From positions 124,001 through 188,000 of the forward strand of contig PBAY01000039.1 in assembly GCA_002717655.1 (NCBI GenBank): DNA of 64,000 nucleotides, in the 5' to 3' direction. The notes under the pieces are model-generated. The model was not told the origin of the DNA. It saw only the letters and a program-made list of their open reading frames with translations, and did no database searches. Of the stretch, positions 8,844 to 18,743 are shown piece after piece. The stretch's first letter is position 1. Each line of letters begins with the position of its first letter. The translations under genes were made by a program, and so were the position numbers. Origin of the DNA: Phycisphaerae bacterium (lineage in GTDB: Bacteria > Planctomycetota > Phycisphaerae > Phycisphaerales > SM1A02).

Positions 8844-10208
8844 ATGACTGGCTTTCGACCAATTGATCGACGAACTGTTCTCCGTGGCATGGGTACCGCG
8901 ATGGCGTTGCCCTGGCTTGAAGCCATGGCTCCGACGAAGGCGCTGGGCAGTGTGATTTCCTCGGTCGATCCAGCAACGCCTCCTGTACGGATGGCATTTC
9001 TGTTCATTCCCAATGGCGTTCATGCTCCTGACTGGAAGCCGACTGGAATTGGGAAGGACTGCACATTGTCTCCGATGCTTTCTGCGCTGGAACGCCATCG
9101 TGGAGACTTCTCGGTGCTTTCGGGCCTTGGTCATCTCAATGCTCGGGCACTTGGGGATGGGCCTGGTGATCATGCTCGCTCATCAGCCTGCTTCCTCACC
9201 GGCGCACATCCTGTCAAGACTGATGGCGCTGATATTCGAGCAGGCATCTCGGTGGATCAGATTGCTGCCAATCACTTCGCTGGTCGTACACGTTTCGCTT
9301 CACTTGAGCTGGGCTGTGAGCCAGGGCTTCAGAGCGGTTCATGCGACTCGGGTTATTCCTGTGCTTATTCGGCAAATGTCTCCTGGAGAACACCATCAAG
9401 TCCGATGGCCAAGGAGATCAACCCAAGACTTCTGTTTGAGAGGATGTTTCAGGTCGGTCCTCGAGGTGAATCCGCGACACAACGCGCTGAACGCATGGCG
9501 CAGCGTCGCAGCATTCTGGATTACGTGTCCCATGATGCGGGCAGGTTGAACAAGCAGCTCGGCCTCCGTGATCGTGAGAAGATGGATGAGTATCTGGATG
9601 GAGTTCGTTCCATCGAGCGACGGCTGGAAGTCGTCGAATCAGTCGATCAGAATCCTGAAGCGGTTGCCGGCATGAAGACACCAACCGGTATTCCTGCGGA
9701 TTACCGGGAACATCTCCGCTTGATGCATGAACTCATGGTTCTTGCGTTTCGTCTTGATCTCACACGTGTCTGCACGATGATGTGGGCCAACGAAGGCACG
9801 AACAAGACATTTCCATTCCTGGATATTCCAGAAGGTCATCATCATCTTTCACACCACAAAGGTGATGAAGGGATGATCGAGAAGATTCGTCGAATCAATC
9901 AATTCCAGTCATCAATGTTGGCGGAGCTGCTTGATCTGATGGCCGAGACCAGAGATGGAGAGGGTCGACTCCTGGACAACACCATGCTTGTCTATGGAGG
10001 CGCCATCAGTGATGGAAACCGGCATAATCATGACGATCTTCCGATTGTTCTGGCTGGTGGTGGTGGAGGCGCCTTTGCAGGACAAGGTCATGTTCAATTC
10101 CCTGCCGGGACTCCACTCTGCAATCTCTACCTGACCATGTTGGAGCAGACAGGAGTATCACTGGATCGATTCGGAGACAGCACAGGGACACTCTCAGGCT
10201 TGTCCTGA
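8844..10208 (+). CDS. DUF1552 family Tat-exported protein
   Basis: 454 residues. The N-terminus carries a twin-arginine signal, DRRTVLRGMGTAMALPW, with the Arg pair at residues 9-10. The segment PVRMAFLFIPNGVHAPDW and the later DHARSSACFLTGAHP and MVYGGAISDGNRHNHDDLP-type motifs (near residues 27-45, 105-120 and 380-400) are characteristic of DUF1552. Like DUF1501 proteins these are sulfatase/phosphatase-fold relatives of unknown activity. It is co-directional with and almost joined to the DUF1592 gene, the standard arrangement in Planctomycetota. The next gene, a flippase-like membrane protein, begins 25 bases later, so read-through into the arn operon is possible. Confidence 0.9.
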   Translation: MTGFRPIDRRTVLRGMGTAMALPWLEAMAPTKALGSVISSVDPATPPVRMAFLFIPNGVHAPDWKPTGIGKDCTLSPMLSALERHRGDFSVLSGLGHLNARALGDGPGDHARSSACFLTGAHPVKTDGADIRAGISVDQIAANHFAGRTRFASLELGCEPGLQSGSCDSGYSCAYSANVSWRTPSSPMAKEINPRLLFERMFQVGPRGESATQRAERMAQRRSILDYVSHDAGRLNKQLGLRDREKMDEYLDGVRSIERRLEVVESVDQNPEAVAGMKTPTGIPADYREHLRLMHELMVLAFRLDLTRVCTMMWANEGTNKTFPFLDIPEGHHHLSHHKGDEGMIEKIRRINQFQSSMLAELLDLMAETRDGEGRLLDNTMLVYGGAISDGNRHNHDDLPIVLAGGGGGAFAGQGHVQFPAGTPLCNLYLTMLEQTGVSLDRFGDSTGTLSGLS

Positions 10209-10233
10209 GCCGGATCATCGACACGGACCTAAC

Positions 10234-11445
10234 ATGTCGTCGTACATGAATCGTCTCCTTCTCCAGATTCTGAAATTCGCTCTGATCGCCGCAGGCGTAG
10301 TTGTGGTGCTGTGGTCCATCACGTGGCAGGATTCAATTCGAATTCCAGCTGGATCCCAGGCCCCGGACGGTTCAGTTGCTCAGGTGAGCCGTGACTATCC
10401 GGTGGAGAATCTGCGCAGCGATTCAAAGCTCGAACCATCGGTCGTGCACGGTGTGGTGATCTTCCCTGGAGCGGATACGTCTCTCGATTCCGAAGTGACC
10501 TTCCCTCGTGAGTGGTATCGCCCAGGAATTCTGACCACGTTTTCAGGTGCCTTGCTCGGACTCCTGTTGCTTGGCTTGATTCCACTTGCCGGTGTCTATC
10601 CGCTTCAAGCGACCCGTTGGTGGCTTCTGATGAGATGTCGAGGCTTGAAGGTGAGCTGGATCAAGACGCTCAGGCTGGTCTTCGTCGGCGCATTCTTCAA
10701 TTTCTGTCTTCCCGGAACAGAGGGTGGAGATGTGGTCAAGGCCTGGTACGTAGCCAGAAGAAGTGACCGAAGGGTTGTGGCGGTGATGAGCGTTGTGTTC
10801 GACAGACTGACCGGTCTGCTCGGACTGATTGTGCTTGCTGCCGTGGCAGGCTTGCTGGCTACGAGAGATTCAACGGCCAATCTGATTGGATGGTGGTCAC
10901 TTGCCGCAATCGTGATGATCATGATTCTGGCTTGGTTGTATTTCTCAGTCGGATTGCGTTCATGGCTTCGACTGGACCGACTTCAGAATCTGTTTGGTGG
11001 TGGATTGTTGTCCAAGGTGGAAGAAGCGATTCATGCCTATGGCCAGCACAAGGGTGCGGTACTCATCGCGATCGGCCTTTCCATCGGTGTCCAGACTCTG
11101 CTTGCATTCGCCGCAACAACCGCTGGTGTATCACTTGGAATCGGACATGATCCATGGGTGATCATGGCCATCATGCCAGTTCTGTTTCTGGCCGCTACTA
11201 TTCCCATGACATGGCAGGGGGTCGGTGTCATGGAAGGGCTGGGGATTCTGCTGCTCGCCGCTCCGGGGCTGGCTACGCCCAATGAGGTCATTGGAATGCT
11301 GCTGATCTACCGCGGCTACGAACTGGCCTGGAGCCTTTGTGGATCCTTGTTGTTGCTGAAAGGCGATATTCACCTGCACCCCGAGCGTTATCCTGAATCT
11401 CAGGGTGGGATTGAGGGGGATTCAAGTACCATGGGGGCCTCATGA
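10234..11445 (+). CDS. Flippase-like membrane protein (UPF0104 / LPG-synthase TM domain), first gene of the arn operon
   Basis: 403 residues. A first transmembrane helix (residues 10-27) precedes a ~70-residue periplasmic loop; then come about seven hydrophobic helices. The FVGAFFNFCLPGTEGGDVVKAWYV motif (mentioned as near residue 150) and the late MTWQGVGVMEGLG motif are typical of the lysylphosphatidylglycerol-synthetase transmembrane/UPF0104 family, a group with proposed lipid-flipping members. Its stop overlaps the arnB start by four bases (ATGA), so it is translated together with the Ara4N enzymes. The gene may move undecaprenyl-phosphate-Ara4N across the membrane in place of the absent ArnE/ArnF; that is inference. 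The catalytic aminoacyl-transferase half of MprF is absent. Confidence 0.75.
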   Translation: MSSYMNRLLLQILKFALIAAGVVVVLWSITWQDSIRIPAGSQAPDGSVAQVSRDYPVENLRSDSKLEPSVVHGVVIFPGADTSLDSEVTFPREWYRPGILTTFSGALLGLLLLGLIPLAGVYPLQATRWWLLMRCRGLKVSWIKTLRLVFVGAFFNFCLPGTEGGDVVKAWYVARRSDRRVVAVMSVVFDRLTGLLGLIVLAAVAGLLATRDSTANLIGWWSLAAIVMIMILAWLYFSVGLRSWLRLDRLQNLFGGGLLSKVEEAIHAYGQHKGAVLIAIGLSIGVQTLLAFAATTAGVSLGIGHDPWVIMAIMPVLFLAATIPMTWQGVGVMEGLGILLLAAPGLATPNEVIGMLLIYRGYELAWSLCGSLLLLKGDIHLHPERYPESQGGIEGDSSTMGAS

Positions 11446-12647
11446 CACGTTCATCAAAACCCGATGAGTCACGGGAATTCCTTCCCTTCTGCCGCCCATC
11501 CATCGATGCCGAGGATGTGGCTGCGGTCACGGCAACGCTGACAAGTGGTTGGATTACCACTGGAGCTCGGTGTGCAGAACTTGAAGATGGCATCCGTGCT
11601 CGAACAGGGGCCGGTTGCGCTGTAGCCGTAACCTCTGGAACCGCAGCAATGCATCTGCTGCTGGCAGCCATGGGTATTGGTCCTGGTGATGAAGTCATCA
11701 CACCCTCCATGACATGGGTATCGACACCAAACATCATCAGTCTTCTTGGTGCGACACCGGTTTTCGTGGACGTGGACCTGGAGACACTTCTGGTCTCACC
11801 CGAGACAATCCGTGCAGCGATCACGCCGCGCACCAAGGCCATCATCCCGGTTCACTATGCCGGTGCGCCATGTGATCTGAACGGCATCCGTGCAGTAGCC
11901 AAGGAAGCGGGTATTCCGCTGATCGAAGACGCTGCGCATGCGATCGGTACTCGATTCGGTGATACGGAGATCGGCCATTCCGGCCATGCAATCTTCTCCT
12001 TGCATCCAATCAAGAACATCACCACCGGCGAAGGTGGTGTACTGGTGACCGATGACGAAGAGTTGGGCGCAACGGTTCGACGGCTTCGGTTTCATGGTCT
12101 TGGCGCAGAAGCATGGGATCGAAACCAGCAGGGCAGATCGCCTCAGGTTGAAGTTCAGTCGCCTGGCTTCAAGTACAACCTGCCCGACATGAATGCGACG
12201 CTTGGTGTGACTCAACTGAAGCGGCTGGATCAGTTCATTGATCGCCGCAGGCAAATTGCCGAGCATTACCTAAATTCACTTCCCAAGGGAATCAGACCGT
12301 TGGGCATTCCCGAGTGGTCACATCGTCACGCATGGCATTTGTTCGTGGTTCGTGTCGATGAAGCGCAGGCAGGTCTTGACCGAGATGCTTTCATGGCAGC
12401 GCTCAAGGAATTGGGAATCGGAACAGGGATTCATTTCCGGGCAGCGCACACACATCATTGGTATCGTAATCAGGAATACAAGGCTCCTGGAGGCCTTGTG
12501 AACACGGAATGGAACTCCGATCGAATCTGTTCCATCCCACTGTTTCCAGATATGACGGATGAGGATGTGGATCGAGTGATTGAGGGAATACGCGAAGTCT
12601 GCGACGCGATCCACCCGACTGTGAATCAGGAGCCACTCAAGGCATGA
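11442..12647 (+). CDS. arnB: UDP-4-amino-4-deoxy-L-arabinose aminotransferase (ArnB-like)
   Basis: 401 residues, a DegT/DnrJ/EryC1/StrS PLP aminotransferase. The Schiff-base lysine is Lys191 in [15 protein letters not shown]. Other landmarks are [22 protein letters not shown] near residue 65 (location only) and the EDAAHAIGT motif. The reaction is transamination of UDP-4-keto-arabinose to UDP-Ara4N using glutamate, in the cytoplasm. The assignment to ArnB rather than another DegT enzyme rests on the order arnB-C-A-D with four-base overlaps on both sides. The second DegT enzyme in this window, at 48428, is not part of this pathway. Confidence 0.9.
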   Translation: MTRSSKPDESREFLPFCRPSIDAEDVAAVTATLTSGWITTGARCAELEDGIRARTGAGCAVAVTSGTAAMHLLLAAMGIGPGDEVITPSMTWVSTPNIISLLGATPVFVDVDLETLLVSPETIRAAITPRTKAIIPVHYAGAPCDLNGIRAVAKEAGIPLIEDAAHAIGTRFGDTEIGHSGHAIFSLHPIKNITTGEGGVLVTDDEELGATVRRLRFHGLGAEAWDRNQQGRSPQVEVQSPGFKYNLPDMNATLGVTQLKRLDQFIDRRRQIAEHYLNSLPKGIRPLGIPEWSHRHAWHLFVVRVDEAQAGLDRDAFMAALKELGIGTGIHFRAAHTHHWYRNQEYKAPGGLVNTEWNSDRICSIPLFPDMTDEDVDRVIEGIREVCDAIHPTVNQEPLKA

Positions 12648-13645
12648 CCGCCAGTCTTTCCATCGTGATACCGGTCTACAACGAGATCGAGAATCTGGAG
12701 GAACTGATCCATCGTTGTGTCCAGATGGGTGAGTCGTTGGACAACCCATGGGAGCTGGTACTGGTTGATGACGGAAGTCGAGATGGATCCAGTGAGCGCC
12801 TCGTTGAAGCGGCGGCAGATCAGCCTGATCACATCAAGGCGGTGATTCTGAACCGTAACTATGGGCAGCACAATGCGATCATCTGCGGCTTTTCCCATGC
12901 CAGTGGAGATGTGATCGTCACACTGGATGCCGATCTGCAGAATCCTCCCGAGGAGATCCCCAATCTGCTGGCTGAAATCGAGAAGGGCAATGATGTGGTC
13001 GGCACGGTTCGTGTTGATCGGCAGGACAGCATCTTCCGTCGGTTCGCTTCTTGGACCATCAACCAGCTGGTCAAGAAGACCACCGGTGTCATGATGCATG
13101 ATTATGGGTGCATGCTTCGGGCCTATCGCCGTCCCATCGTCGAGGCGATGCTGGAGTGTCGCGAACGAAGCACCTTCATTCCCGTGCTGGCCAACTCCTT
13201 CGCCAAGCGGACATCGGAGATCGATGTCGCTCATGCGGAACGTTCGGCAGGCACCTCGAAGTACAGTTTCATGAGGTTGATCAATCTTCAGTTCGATCTC
13301 CTCACCTGCATGACTACCTTTCCGCTGCGACTGCTCACCTGGGTAGGTGTGGCGATCTCGGCCTTGAGTGTCGCGTTCGGCGGCGTTTTGCTCACCCTTC
13401 GTTTCATTCTCGGCCCCGAATGGGCAGCAGCAGGGGTTTTCACACTCTTTGCTGTCCTGTTCTTCTTCGTCGGGGTACAGTTCGTAGCCATGGGTCTTCT
13501 CGGGGAGTATCTCTCCCGTGTCCACAATGACGTTCGTGGACGACCCAGATATTTCGTCGACTCAGTCCACGGTCAACCAATGGTTGGGGAGAAACTTCCC
13601 GAGCCAGAGGCGACCGAAACCAAGCGGAGGCTTGTTCACTCATGA
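12644..13645 (+). CDS. arnC: Undecaprenyl-phosphate Ara4FN transferase (ArnC-like)
   Basis: 333 residues. The N-terminal GT-A domain shows [26 protein letters not shown] and the [12 protein letters not shown] block shared by ArnC and DPMS-type transferases, and two long transmembrane helices lie near residues 230-255 and 265-290. It transfers 4-formamido-4-deoxy-arabinose from UDP to undecaprenyl phosphate on the cytoplasmic face. Both ends overlap neighbours by four bases (arnB upstream, arnA downstream), which implies translational coupling. Confidence 0.92.
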   Translation: MTASLSIVIPVYNEIENLEELIHRCVQMGESLDNPWELVLVDDGSRDGSSERLVEAAADQPDHIKAVILNRNYGQHNAIICGFSHASGDVIVTLDADLQNPPEEIPNLLAEIEKGNDVVGTVRVDRQDSIFRRFASWTINQLVKKTTGVMMHDYGCMLRAYRRPIVEAMLECRERSTFIPVLANSFAKRTSEIDVAHAERSAGTSKYSFMRLINLQFDLLTCMTTFPLRLLTWVGVAISALSVAFGGVLLTLRFILGPEWAAAGVFTLFAVLFFFVGVQFVAMGLLGEYLSRVHNDVRGRPRYFVDSVHGQPMVGEKLPEPEATETKRRLVHS

Positions 13646-15651
13646 AGGCCGTCGTACTCGCATATAACGACATCGGGGTAACTGGCCTGGAAGCGCTTCG
13701 CCGCGCCGGGATTGAAATTGCAGCGGTGTTCACGCATCGTGATGATCCAGGTGAGAACATCTGGTTCCGTTCAGTAGCGGAATGGGCTGCGGATGCCGGC
13801 ATTCCTGTCCATGCACCTGATGACATCAATCATCCGATCTGGATTGAACAGATGCGAGCCATGGGTGCGGATTCCCTTTTCTCCTTCTACTACCGCAAAC
13901 TTGTGAGTCAGGATGTTCTGGATCTCTATCCGGATCGCTGCTTCAATCTTCATGGCAGCCTGCTGCCTCACTATCGAGGTTGTGCGCCTGCCAACTGGGC
14001 CATTCTCAATGGTGAAACCAAGACAGGTGTCACGCTTCATCACATGATCGCCAAGGCGGATGCCGGTGACATCGTGGCCCAGCAATCGGTGGCCATCGAA
14101 GCTGATGACACCGCGAAGAGCCTGATGAGCAAGATGAATGACGTCAGTGCTTCACTTCTTGCTGAAGTTCTCCCCCAGATTCGTGATGGGGCTGCAGAAC
14201 GAACGCCGCAGGATGAATCCGAAGCCACGTACTACCCTCGGCGATCATCCGAAGATGGCCGAATTGACTGGACCATGTCGGCTGATGCAGTCCGCAATCT
14301 CGTGCGTGCGGTGAGCCGACCCTATCCAGGTGCGATTGCGCAGGTTGGAGATCGCCCCGTCCGCATCTGGCAGACGAGTATCTCTACTCGGTCTCATCAG
14401 GTCCCCGGAACCGTAATCGATGTTGATCCATTGATTGTTTCCTGTGGCGCAGAGTCGGTTGAGATCGAGTTCGGTCAGGCCGATGATGGTGTTTACACCA
14501 CCGGTGCACAGCTTGCGAAGGATCTCAATCTGGTATCAGGCATGCGATTCGCTCCGATGGAACGTCGTCGACCAGGGCGACGCACCTCTGTGCTGGTATT
14601 GGGCGTGAATGGATTCATCGGCAGCCATCTCTGTGAGCAGATGCTTGATACAGGCCGATACGAGGTCTATGGCATGGACCTTCGTTCCGACAATCTTGGC
14701 AGGATCGTCGATCATCCGAATTTCCACTTTGTTGAAGGCGATATCGCCATCAACCGTGAATGGATCGAATACCACGTACGCAAGTGCGACGTCATTCTTC
14801 CGCTGGTAGCCATTGCCACCCCGATTGAATACACACGCAACCCGCTTCGCGTCTTCCAGCTTGATTTCGAGGAAAATCTGCGGATTGTCCGGGACTGTGT
14901 TCGCTACGGAAAACGCATCATCTTCCCCTCGACTTCAGAGGTCTATGGCATGTGCCAGGATGAGCACTTTGATGAGGACAAGTCGAATCTCGTAACGGGG
15001 CCGATCAATCGCCAGCGCTGGATCTATTCATGTTCCAAGCAGCTGCTTGACCGTGTGATCTGGGCCTATGGGCAATCTGAAGGACTTCGATTCACCCTGT
15101 TCCGCCCATTCAATTGGATTGGTCCCAGACTCGACACCCTCGATTCCGCTCGCATCGGATCATCACGTGCCATCACTCAGCTGATTCTGAATCTTGTCGA
15201 AGGAACTCCGATTCAGCTGGTCGACGGTGGCGAACAGAAGCGATGCTTCACCGAAGTGGCAGAGGGAGTCGATTGTCTCTTCCGCATCATTGAGAATGAA
15301 GATGAACGATGTGATGGACGAATCATCAACATCGGCAATCCGGACAATGAGCACAGCATCAAGGAACTGGCTGAAATGCTGGTGGAAGAGTTCGAGGCAC
15401 ATCCGCTCAGAAAGCACTTCCCGCCATTCGCAGGTTTCAAGGTCATTGAAAGCCGGACGTATTACGGCAAGGGTTATGAAGATGTGCAGCATCGTCGCCC
15501 AAGTATTCGTAATGCACTTCGATACGTGGGCTGGAGACCTCAGGTGGAGACACGGAATTCAGTTGCCCGGACACTTGACTGGTTCCTGTGTGACTGGGCT
15601 GAGAAGCATGGTGTCGAAGTTCCTGAGACGCTGGCTGCCGGCAGCAGCTGA
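13642..15651 (+). CDS. arnA: Bifunctional UDP-Ara4N formyltransferase / UDP-glucuronate decarboxylase (ArnA)
   Basis: 669 residues, close to the 660 of E. coli ArnA. The N-terminal formyltransferase half (1-~300) has Asn102 and His104 in [13 protein letters not shown] and Asp140 in KADAGD, the same numbers as the known E. coli catalytic residues. The C-terminal half (~315-660) is an SDR domain with [12 protein letters not shown], Ser432-Glu433 in PSTSEVYGM, a YSCSK segment and Arg623 in PSIRNA, which match the decarboxylase residues Ser433, Glu434 and Arg619 of E. coli. It oxidatively decarboxylates UDP-glucuronate and later formylates UDP-Ara4N with N10-formyl-tetrahydrofolate. No fusion break or truncation is seen. 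Confidence 0.97.
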   Translation: MKAVVLAYNDIGVTGLEALRRAGIEIAAVFTHRDDPGENIWFRSVAEWAADAGIPVHAPDDINHPIWIEQMRAMGADSLFSFYYRKLVSQDVLDLYPDRCFNLHGSLLPHYRGCAPANWAILNGETKTGVTLHHMIAKADAGDIVAQQSVAIEADDTAKSLMSKMNDVSASLLAEVLPQIRDGAAERTPQDESEATYYPRRSSEDGRIDWTMSADAVRNLVRAVSRPYPGAIAQVGDRPVRIWQTSISTRSHQVPGTVIDVDPLIVSCGAESVEIEFGQADDGVYTTGAQLAKDLNLVSGMRFAPMERRRPGRRTSVLVLGVNGFIGSHLCEQMLDTGRYEVYGMDLRSDNLGRIVDHPNFHFVEGDIAINREWIEYHVRKCDVILPLVAIATPIEYTRNPLRVFQLDFEENLRIVRDCVRYGKRIIFPSTSEVYGMCQDEHFDEDKSNLVTGPINRQRWIYSCSKQLLDRVIWAYGQSEGLRFTLFRPFNWIGPRLDTLDSARIGSSRAITQLILNLVEGTPIQLVDGGEQKRCFTEVAEGVDCLFRIIENEDERCDGRIINIGNPDNEHSIKELAEMLVEEFEAHPLRKHFPPFAGFKVIESRTYYGKGYEDVQHRRPSIRNALRYVGWRPQVETRNSVARTLDWFLCDWAEKHGVEVPETLAAGSS

Positions 15652-15668
15652 ATCGAATTGAATCTCTG

Positions 15669-16571
15669 ATGCGACTTGGACTGCGTATCGATGTGGATAC
15701 CTTTCGCGGAACTCGCGATGGGGTTCCTGCGCTTCGTCGCATGTTGAATGAACGTGGGATCAAAGCTTCCTTCTTCTTCACGGTTGGTCCTGACAACATG
15801 GGCCGACACATCTTTCGACTCCTGCGACCAACATTTCTCAGAAAGATGCTGAGGACCCGGGCGGGCAACCTCTATGGCTGGAACATCCTGTTTCGAGGCA
15901 CGATCTGGCCCGGGCCGAAAATTGGATCTCGACTCGCGTCGACCATACGGGCAGCATCCGACGATGGGCATGAGATCGGAGTTCATGCGTGGGATCACCA
16001 TCGTTGGCAGATGCGTGTCGAACACATGAGCTCGGACGAATTGGCTGAAGAAATACGGATGGCTCATGAGCAGCTGAAGGAAATCATCGGTTTCGAACCG
16101 GACTGCTCGGCGGTTGCCGGCTGGCGGTGCACTGATGAGGTTCTGAAGATCAAAGCTGAGTTTCCATTTCGATACAACAGTGATTGCCGGGGATCAGACG
16201 GACCCTTCATGCCACGTGCAGGGGATCGTATTCTCGAGCAACCACAGGTTCCGGTCACTTTGCCGACCTGGGATGAAGTTGCAGGACAGGTTTCGGATGA
16301 TCACTACAACGACTACTTGCTGGATCTGATGCGAGCCGATCAGGATGAGGTCCTGACCATCCATGCAGAAGCCGAAGGGATGTCCAAAGCAGCGATGTTT
16401 GCCGAGTTTCTGGATCGTGTGCAAGCCAGTGGCAGGGAAGTCGTCCCTCTTGGTTCGCTTATTGGTGATCACGAGTCGCTTCCAACAAGCTCGATTGATC
16501 AACGTGAGATAGAAGGGCGTGAAGGTTGGGTTGCCGTTGTCGCACCTCAGCCGGGCGTCATGCTCACCTGA
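15669..16571 (+). CDS. arnD: Undecaprenyl-P-Ara4FN deformylase (ArnD-like)
   Basis: 300 residues, a polysaccharide-deacetylase-fold protein that begins MRLGLRIDVDTFRGTRDG, the ArnD version of the first metal motif with Asp-x-Asp. GHEIGVHAWDHHRWQ is the His motif (HxxxH type), and ADQDEVLTIHAEAEGM is the late catalytic His block. It removes the formyl group from undecaprenyl-phosphate-Ara4FN before flipping. It starts 17 bases after arnA and is the last gene of the operon; its end overlaps the convergent oxidase gene by eight bases. No arnT, arnE, arnF or ugd follows, which leaves the transfer to lipid A unexplained in this window. Confidence 0.93.
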   Translation: MRLGLRIDVDTFRGTRDGVPALRRMLNERGIKASFFFTVGPDNMGRHIFRLLRPTFLRKMLRTRAGNLYGWNILFRGTIWPGPKIGSRLASTIRAASDDGHEIGVHAWDHHRWQMRVEHMSSDELAEEIRMAHEQLKEIIGFEPDCSAVAGWRCTDEVLKIKAEFPFRYNSDCRGSDGPFMPRAGDRILEQPQVPVTLPTWDEVAGQVSDDHYNDYLLDLMRADQDEVLTIHAEAEGMSKAAMFAEFLDRVQASGREVVPLGSLIGDHESLPTSSIDQREIEGREGWVAVVAPQPGVMLT

Positions 16572-17697
16572 ACCGACTCAAACCAAGAAACTCGATCGAG
16601 TGGCTGGTCTGATCGGTCATGGAAAGATCAGCAAGTATTTCACCAATGACAGGCTGGAACTTGAAGCCATGTCCACTGAATCCTGTTGCGAGGATGACCT
16701 GTTCATGATCAGGATGCTTGTCCACGATGAAGTGCCCATCCGTGGTGTTCGTATACAGGCAGATGCGAATATCCCGCACGGGACCAGCAGCTCCAGGCAG
16801 CAACTGCTTGAGATAAGGAATAAAGTCCGATTCATCATCTGGTTCAGGGGAACGATTGACTGATTCCGGATCGCAGCTTTGCGCGGCCCAATGCCGAGCC
16901 AGCTTGAATCCAGCAGGGCCATGTCCATCGGAAGCCATGGGGAATCCATACAGAAGTGACTGGTCCTCGAGTTCAATCGCCCAGATGGGGAGTGAGCCAC
17001 AGGTCAGTGGTTCAGGGTCCTGTGGTTCAACCCATCCGAGGACCTGACGAGATACCCGAAGTTGCAGGTCAGGGAGATGGCGAAGTGCCCATGGGCCACA
17101 GGTGATGATCAATCGATCAGCCGTGAATTCATCAGTGCTCGTGTTGATCCGAACACCCTGACCATCAGTCGTCCAGGATTGAACAGTTACGTTGGAACGG
17201 ATGTCAGCACCGGCTCGCCGGCCCATCTTGACATGTGTCTCGATGGCTCTTTCCGGAACAATCCATCCTGCCCCTGGTTCGACAAGTCCAACGAAGTGAT
17301 CGGGTATCTCGAAGCTTGGGAATCGATTTCTGATTGATGCCGCATCAAGCCGTTCATATTCAATGCCATGTCGTTCAGCGGCAGTCTGTGAGGCTTCGAC
17401 GAATTCTCCACCTTCAGGCCCGATGTAGAGACCACCTGAAGCATGGAAGACCGGTTCCTTTGATTCGCCATTCAATTCCAGAAACAGTTCACGGGATCTT
17501 TTCAGAAGTGGCACATAGTCGGCATGCTCATAGTAGGCCAGCCGAAATGCTCTGGATTGATGTCCACTGGAACCTTGATCATTGGGAATGTCGAACTGGT
17601 CGAGGCCAAGCACCGAACAGCCGCGTTGAGCGAGGTGCGCACAGGCTGCCGCACCCATGCATCCAACACCCATCACGATCGTTTCAAAGTGCTTCAT
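16564..17697 (-). CDS. FAD-dependent amine oxidase, SolA / sarcosine oxidase-like
   Basis: 377 residues, the usual length for monomeric sarcosine oxidase and N-methyl-tryptophan oxidase. The N-terminus has the dinucleotide-binding motif GVGCMGAAACAHLAQRG. Near the C-terminus, ICLYTNTTDGHFIVD contains the Cys that carries covalent flavin in this family, followed by the FSGHGFKFQPVIG loop. The enzyme should oxidatively demethylate or deaminate an N-methyl amino acid with release of hydrogen peroxide. It is convergent with arnD and sits nine bases before the WaaE-like transferase in the direction of transcription's upstream side, so the two minus-strand genes may be co-transcribed. The exact substrate is unknown. 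Confidence 0.85.
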   Translation of the reverse strand: MKHFETIVMGVGCMGAAACAHLAQRGCSVLGLDQFDIPNDQGSSGHQSRAFRLAYYEHADYVPLLKRSRELFLELNGESKEPVFHASGGLYIGPEGGEFVEASQTAAERHGIEYERLDAASIRNRFPSFEIPDHFVGLVEPGAGWIVPERAIETHVKMGRRAGADIRSNVTVQSWTTDGQGVRINTSTDEFTADRLIITCGPWALRHLPDLQLRVSRQVLGWVEPQDPEPLTCGSLPIWAIELEDQSLLYGFPMASDGHGPAGFKLARHWAAQSCDPESVNRSPEPDDESDFIPYLKQLLPGAAGPVRDIRICLYTNTTDGHFIVDKHPDHEQVILATGFSGHGFKFQPVIGEILADLSMTDQTSHSIEFLGLSRFR

Positions 17698-17706
17698 GGA
17701 AGCGAT

Positions 17707-18561
17707 TCAGCTGGAGTTCTGGTTCTCTGCGGCTCTTTCATCGCGCAGCTCGCGGATCTTCAGACGGATGTGGCTGTAATACTGACGTTTCAGTGCAGCA
17801 AAGACGAAACCGGCCCGGCCATCCATGAATCCAAATTTCACCACGAACGTAAGCAGGAAGTAGGACCAGCAGAACCACCACTTGTCCACATGGCGATATT
17901 TGAACTTCTGCCGTTTGGTCAACGCATCCCATGCCTGGGCATCTTCCTTTTCCAAGGTAAGGAATCGATGAGCTTCCCAGGTCGAGTAGAGATTGTGCTT
18001 GCCGATGTAGGAGTCGAGGCCTCTTCGTTCATCATGAGCCAACGGTGACTTGATGCGACCCACTGTTCCGTTCAGGATTGGATGTTCGTGAACCTCGACG
18101 TCCATGGTTGTCCAGCGTTCATCCGCAACCTGCTCATAACGACCTGCATCATGCCGGAACAGTGCGAGCTTGGAGAAAGGATCCCCATGCTTGAGATAGC
18201 GACCAAGAAACCAGTTCTGGTAGGTCAGCCAGTAACCGACATGGGATTCTGATTCGATCGCGGCCTGCACTTCATCACAGAACGCATCATTGGCGATTTC
18301 ATCTGCATCGAGGAAGAGCACCCAGTCGGTTTCCAGCTCGTGGTTGTTCAGATACCAGGTTCTCTTCTTCGGGGGCTTGCCATTCCACCGAAAGGGGACG
18401 TACTCGGCTCCATATTCGGCTGCGACCTCATCGGTTCCATCCTGACTTTCGGAGTCGATGACGATGATCTTGTGGAATCGCTGAAGATTCTTCAGACTCA
18501 TTCTCAGGGTCGGAGCATCATTCTTGACCGGCAGGATGACCGTCACGGGCAGCTTGCTCAT
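17707..18561 (-). CDS. Family 2 glycosyltransferase, WaaE/KdtX-like
   Basis: 284 residues. The start MSKLPVTVILPVKNDAPTL, the IIVIDSESQDGTDEVA block and the FLDADE metal motif are those of GT2 enzymes of the WaaE (KdtX) group, which add a beta-glucose to the heptose of LPS inner core. The Lys/Trp-rich segment PPKKRTWYLNN and the C-terminal amphipathic and hydrophobic stretch (KWWFCWSYFLLTFVVKFGFMDG, near residue 225) suggest a membrane-associated enzyme. It fits with the nearby lipid A and O-polysaccharide genes. Exact donor and acceptor are not deducible. Confidence 0.8.
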   Translation of the reverse strand: MSKLPVTVILPVKNDAPTLRMSLKNLQRFHKIIVIDSESQDGTDEVAAEYGAEYVPFRWNGKPPKKRTWYLNNHELETDWVLFLDADEIANDAFCDEVQAAIESESHVGYWLTYQNWFLGRYLKHGDPFSKLALFRHDAGRYEQVADERWTTMDVEVHEHPILNGTVGRIKSPLAHDERRGLDSYIGKHNLYSTWEAHRFLTLEKEDAQAWDALTKRQKFKYRHVDKWWFCWSYFLLTFVVKFGFMDGRAGFVFAALKRQYYSHIRLKIRELRDERAAENQNSS

Positions 18562-18675
18562 GCACGACCTCCGATCTGGAGATCGGTCTGGAGAGGGCCA
18601 TAAATGGATGCAGGAGCAGATGCCATGGTCGTCGGATGATATCGGCTATCAGCCCCCCAGCAGCCCAAACCCATC

Positions 18676-18719
18676 CAAAAACAGCCACGAACCGGATCCG
18701 CAGGGAGCAGATCCGGTTC
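18676..18719 (-). terminator. Candidate terminator of the chitinase gene
   Basis: A perfect 10-bp inverted repeat, GAACCGGATC with GATCCGGTTC (18689-18698 and 18710-18719), has an 11-base loop. Read on the minus strand, a run of five T follows about eight bases after the stem. It lies just downstream of the chitinase stop codon. The distance between stem and T-run is longer than ideal. Confidence 0.5.
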
Positions 18720-18743
18720 ATGGCGTTTGAGCTGAATTTCTGA

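Noticed and set aside
10234-11445. ArnT (Ara4N transferase to lipid A)
   Set aside because: The protein has the UPF0104/LPG-synthase TM motifs and lacks the GT83 first-loop Asp/Glu motif and length (~550) of ArnT.
18689-18719. Bidirectional terminator
   Set aside because: The plus-strand side has no T-run after the stem; only the minus-strand reading is plausible.
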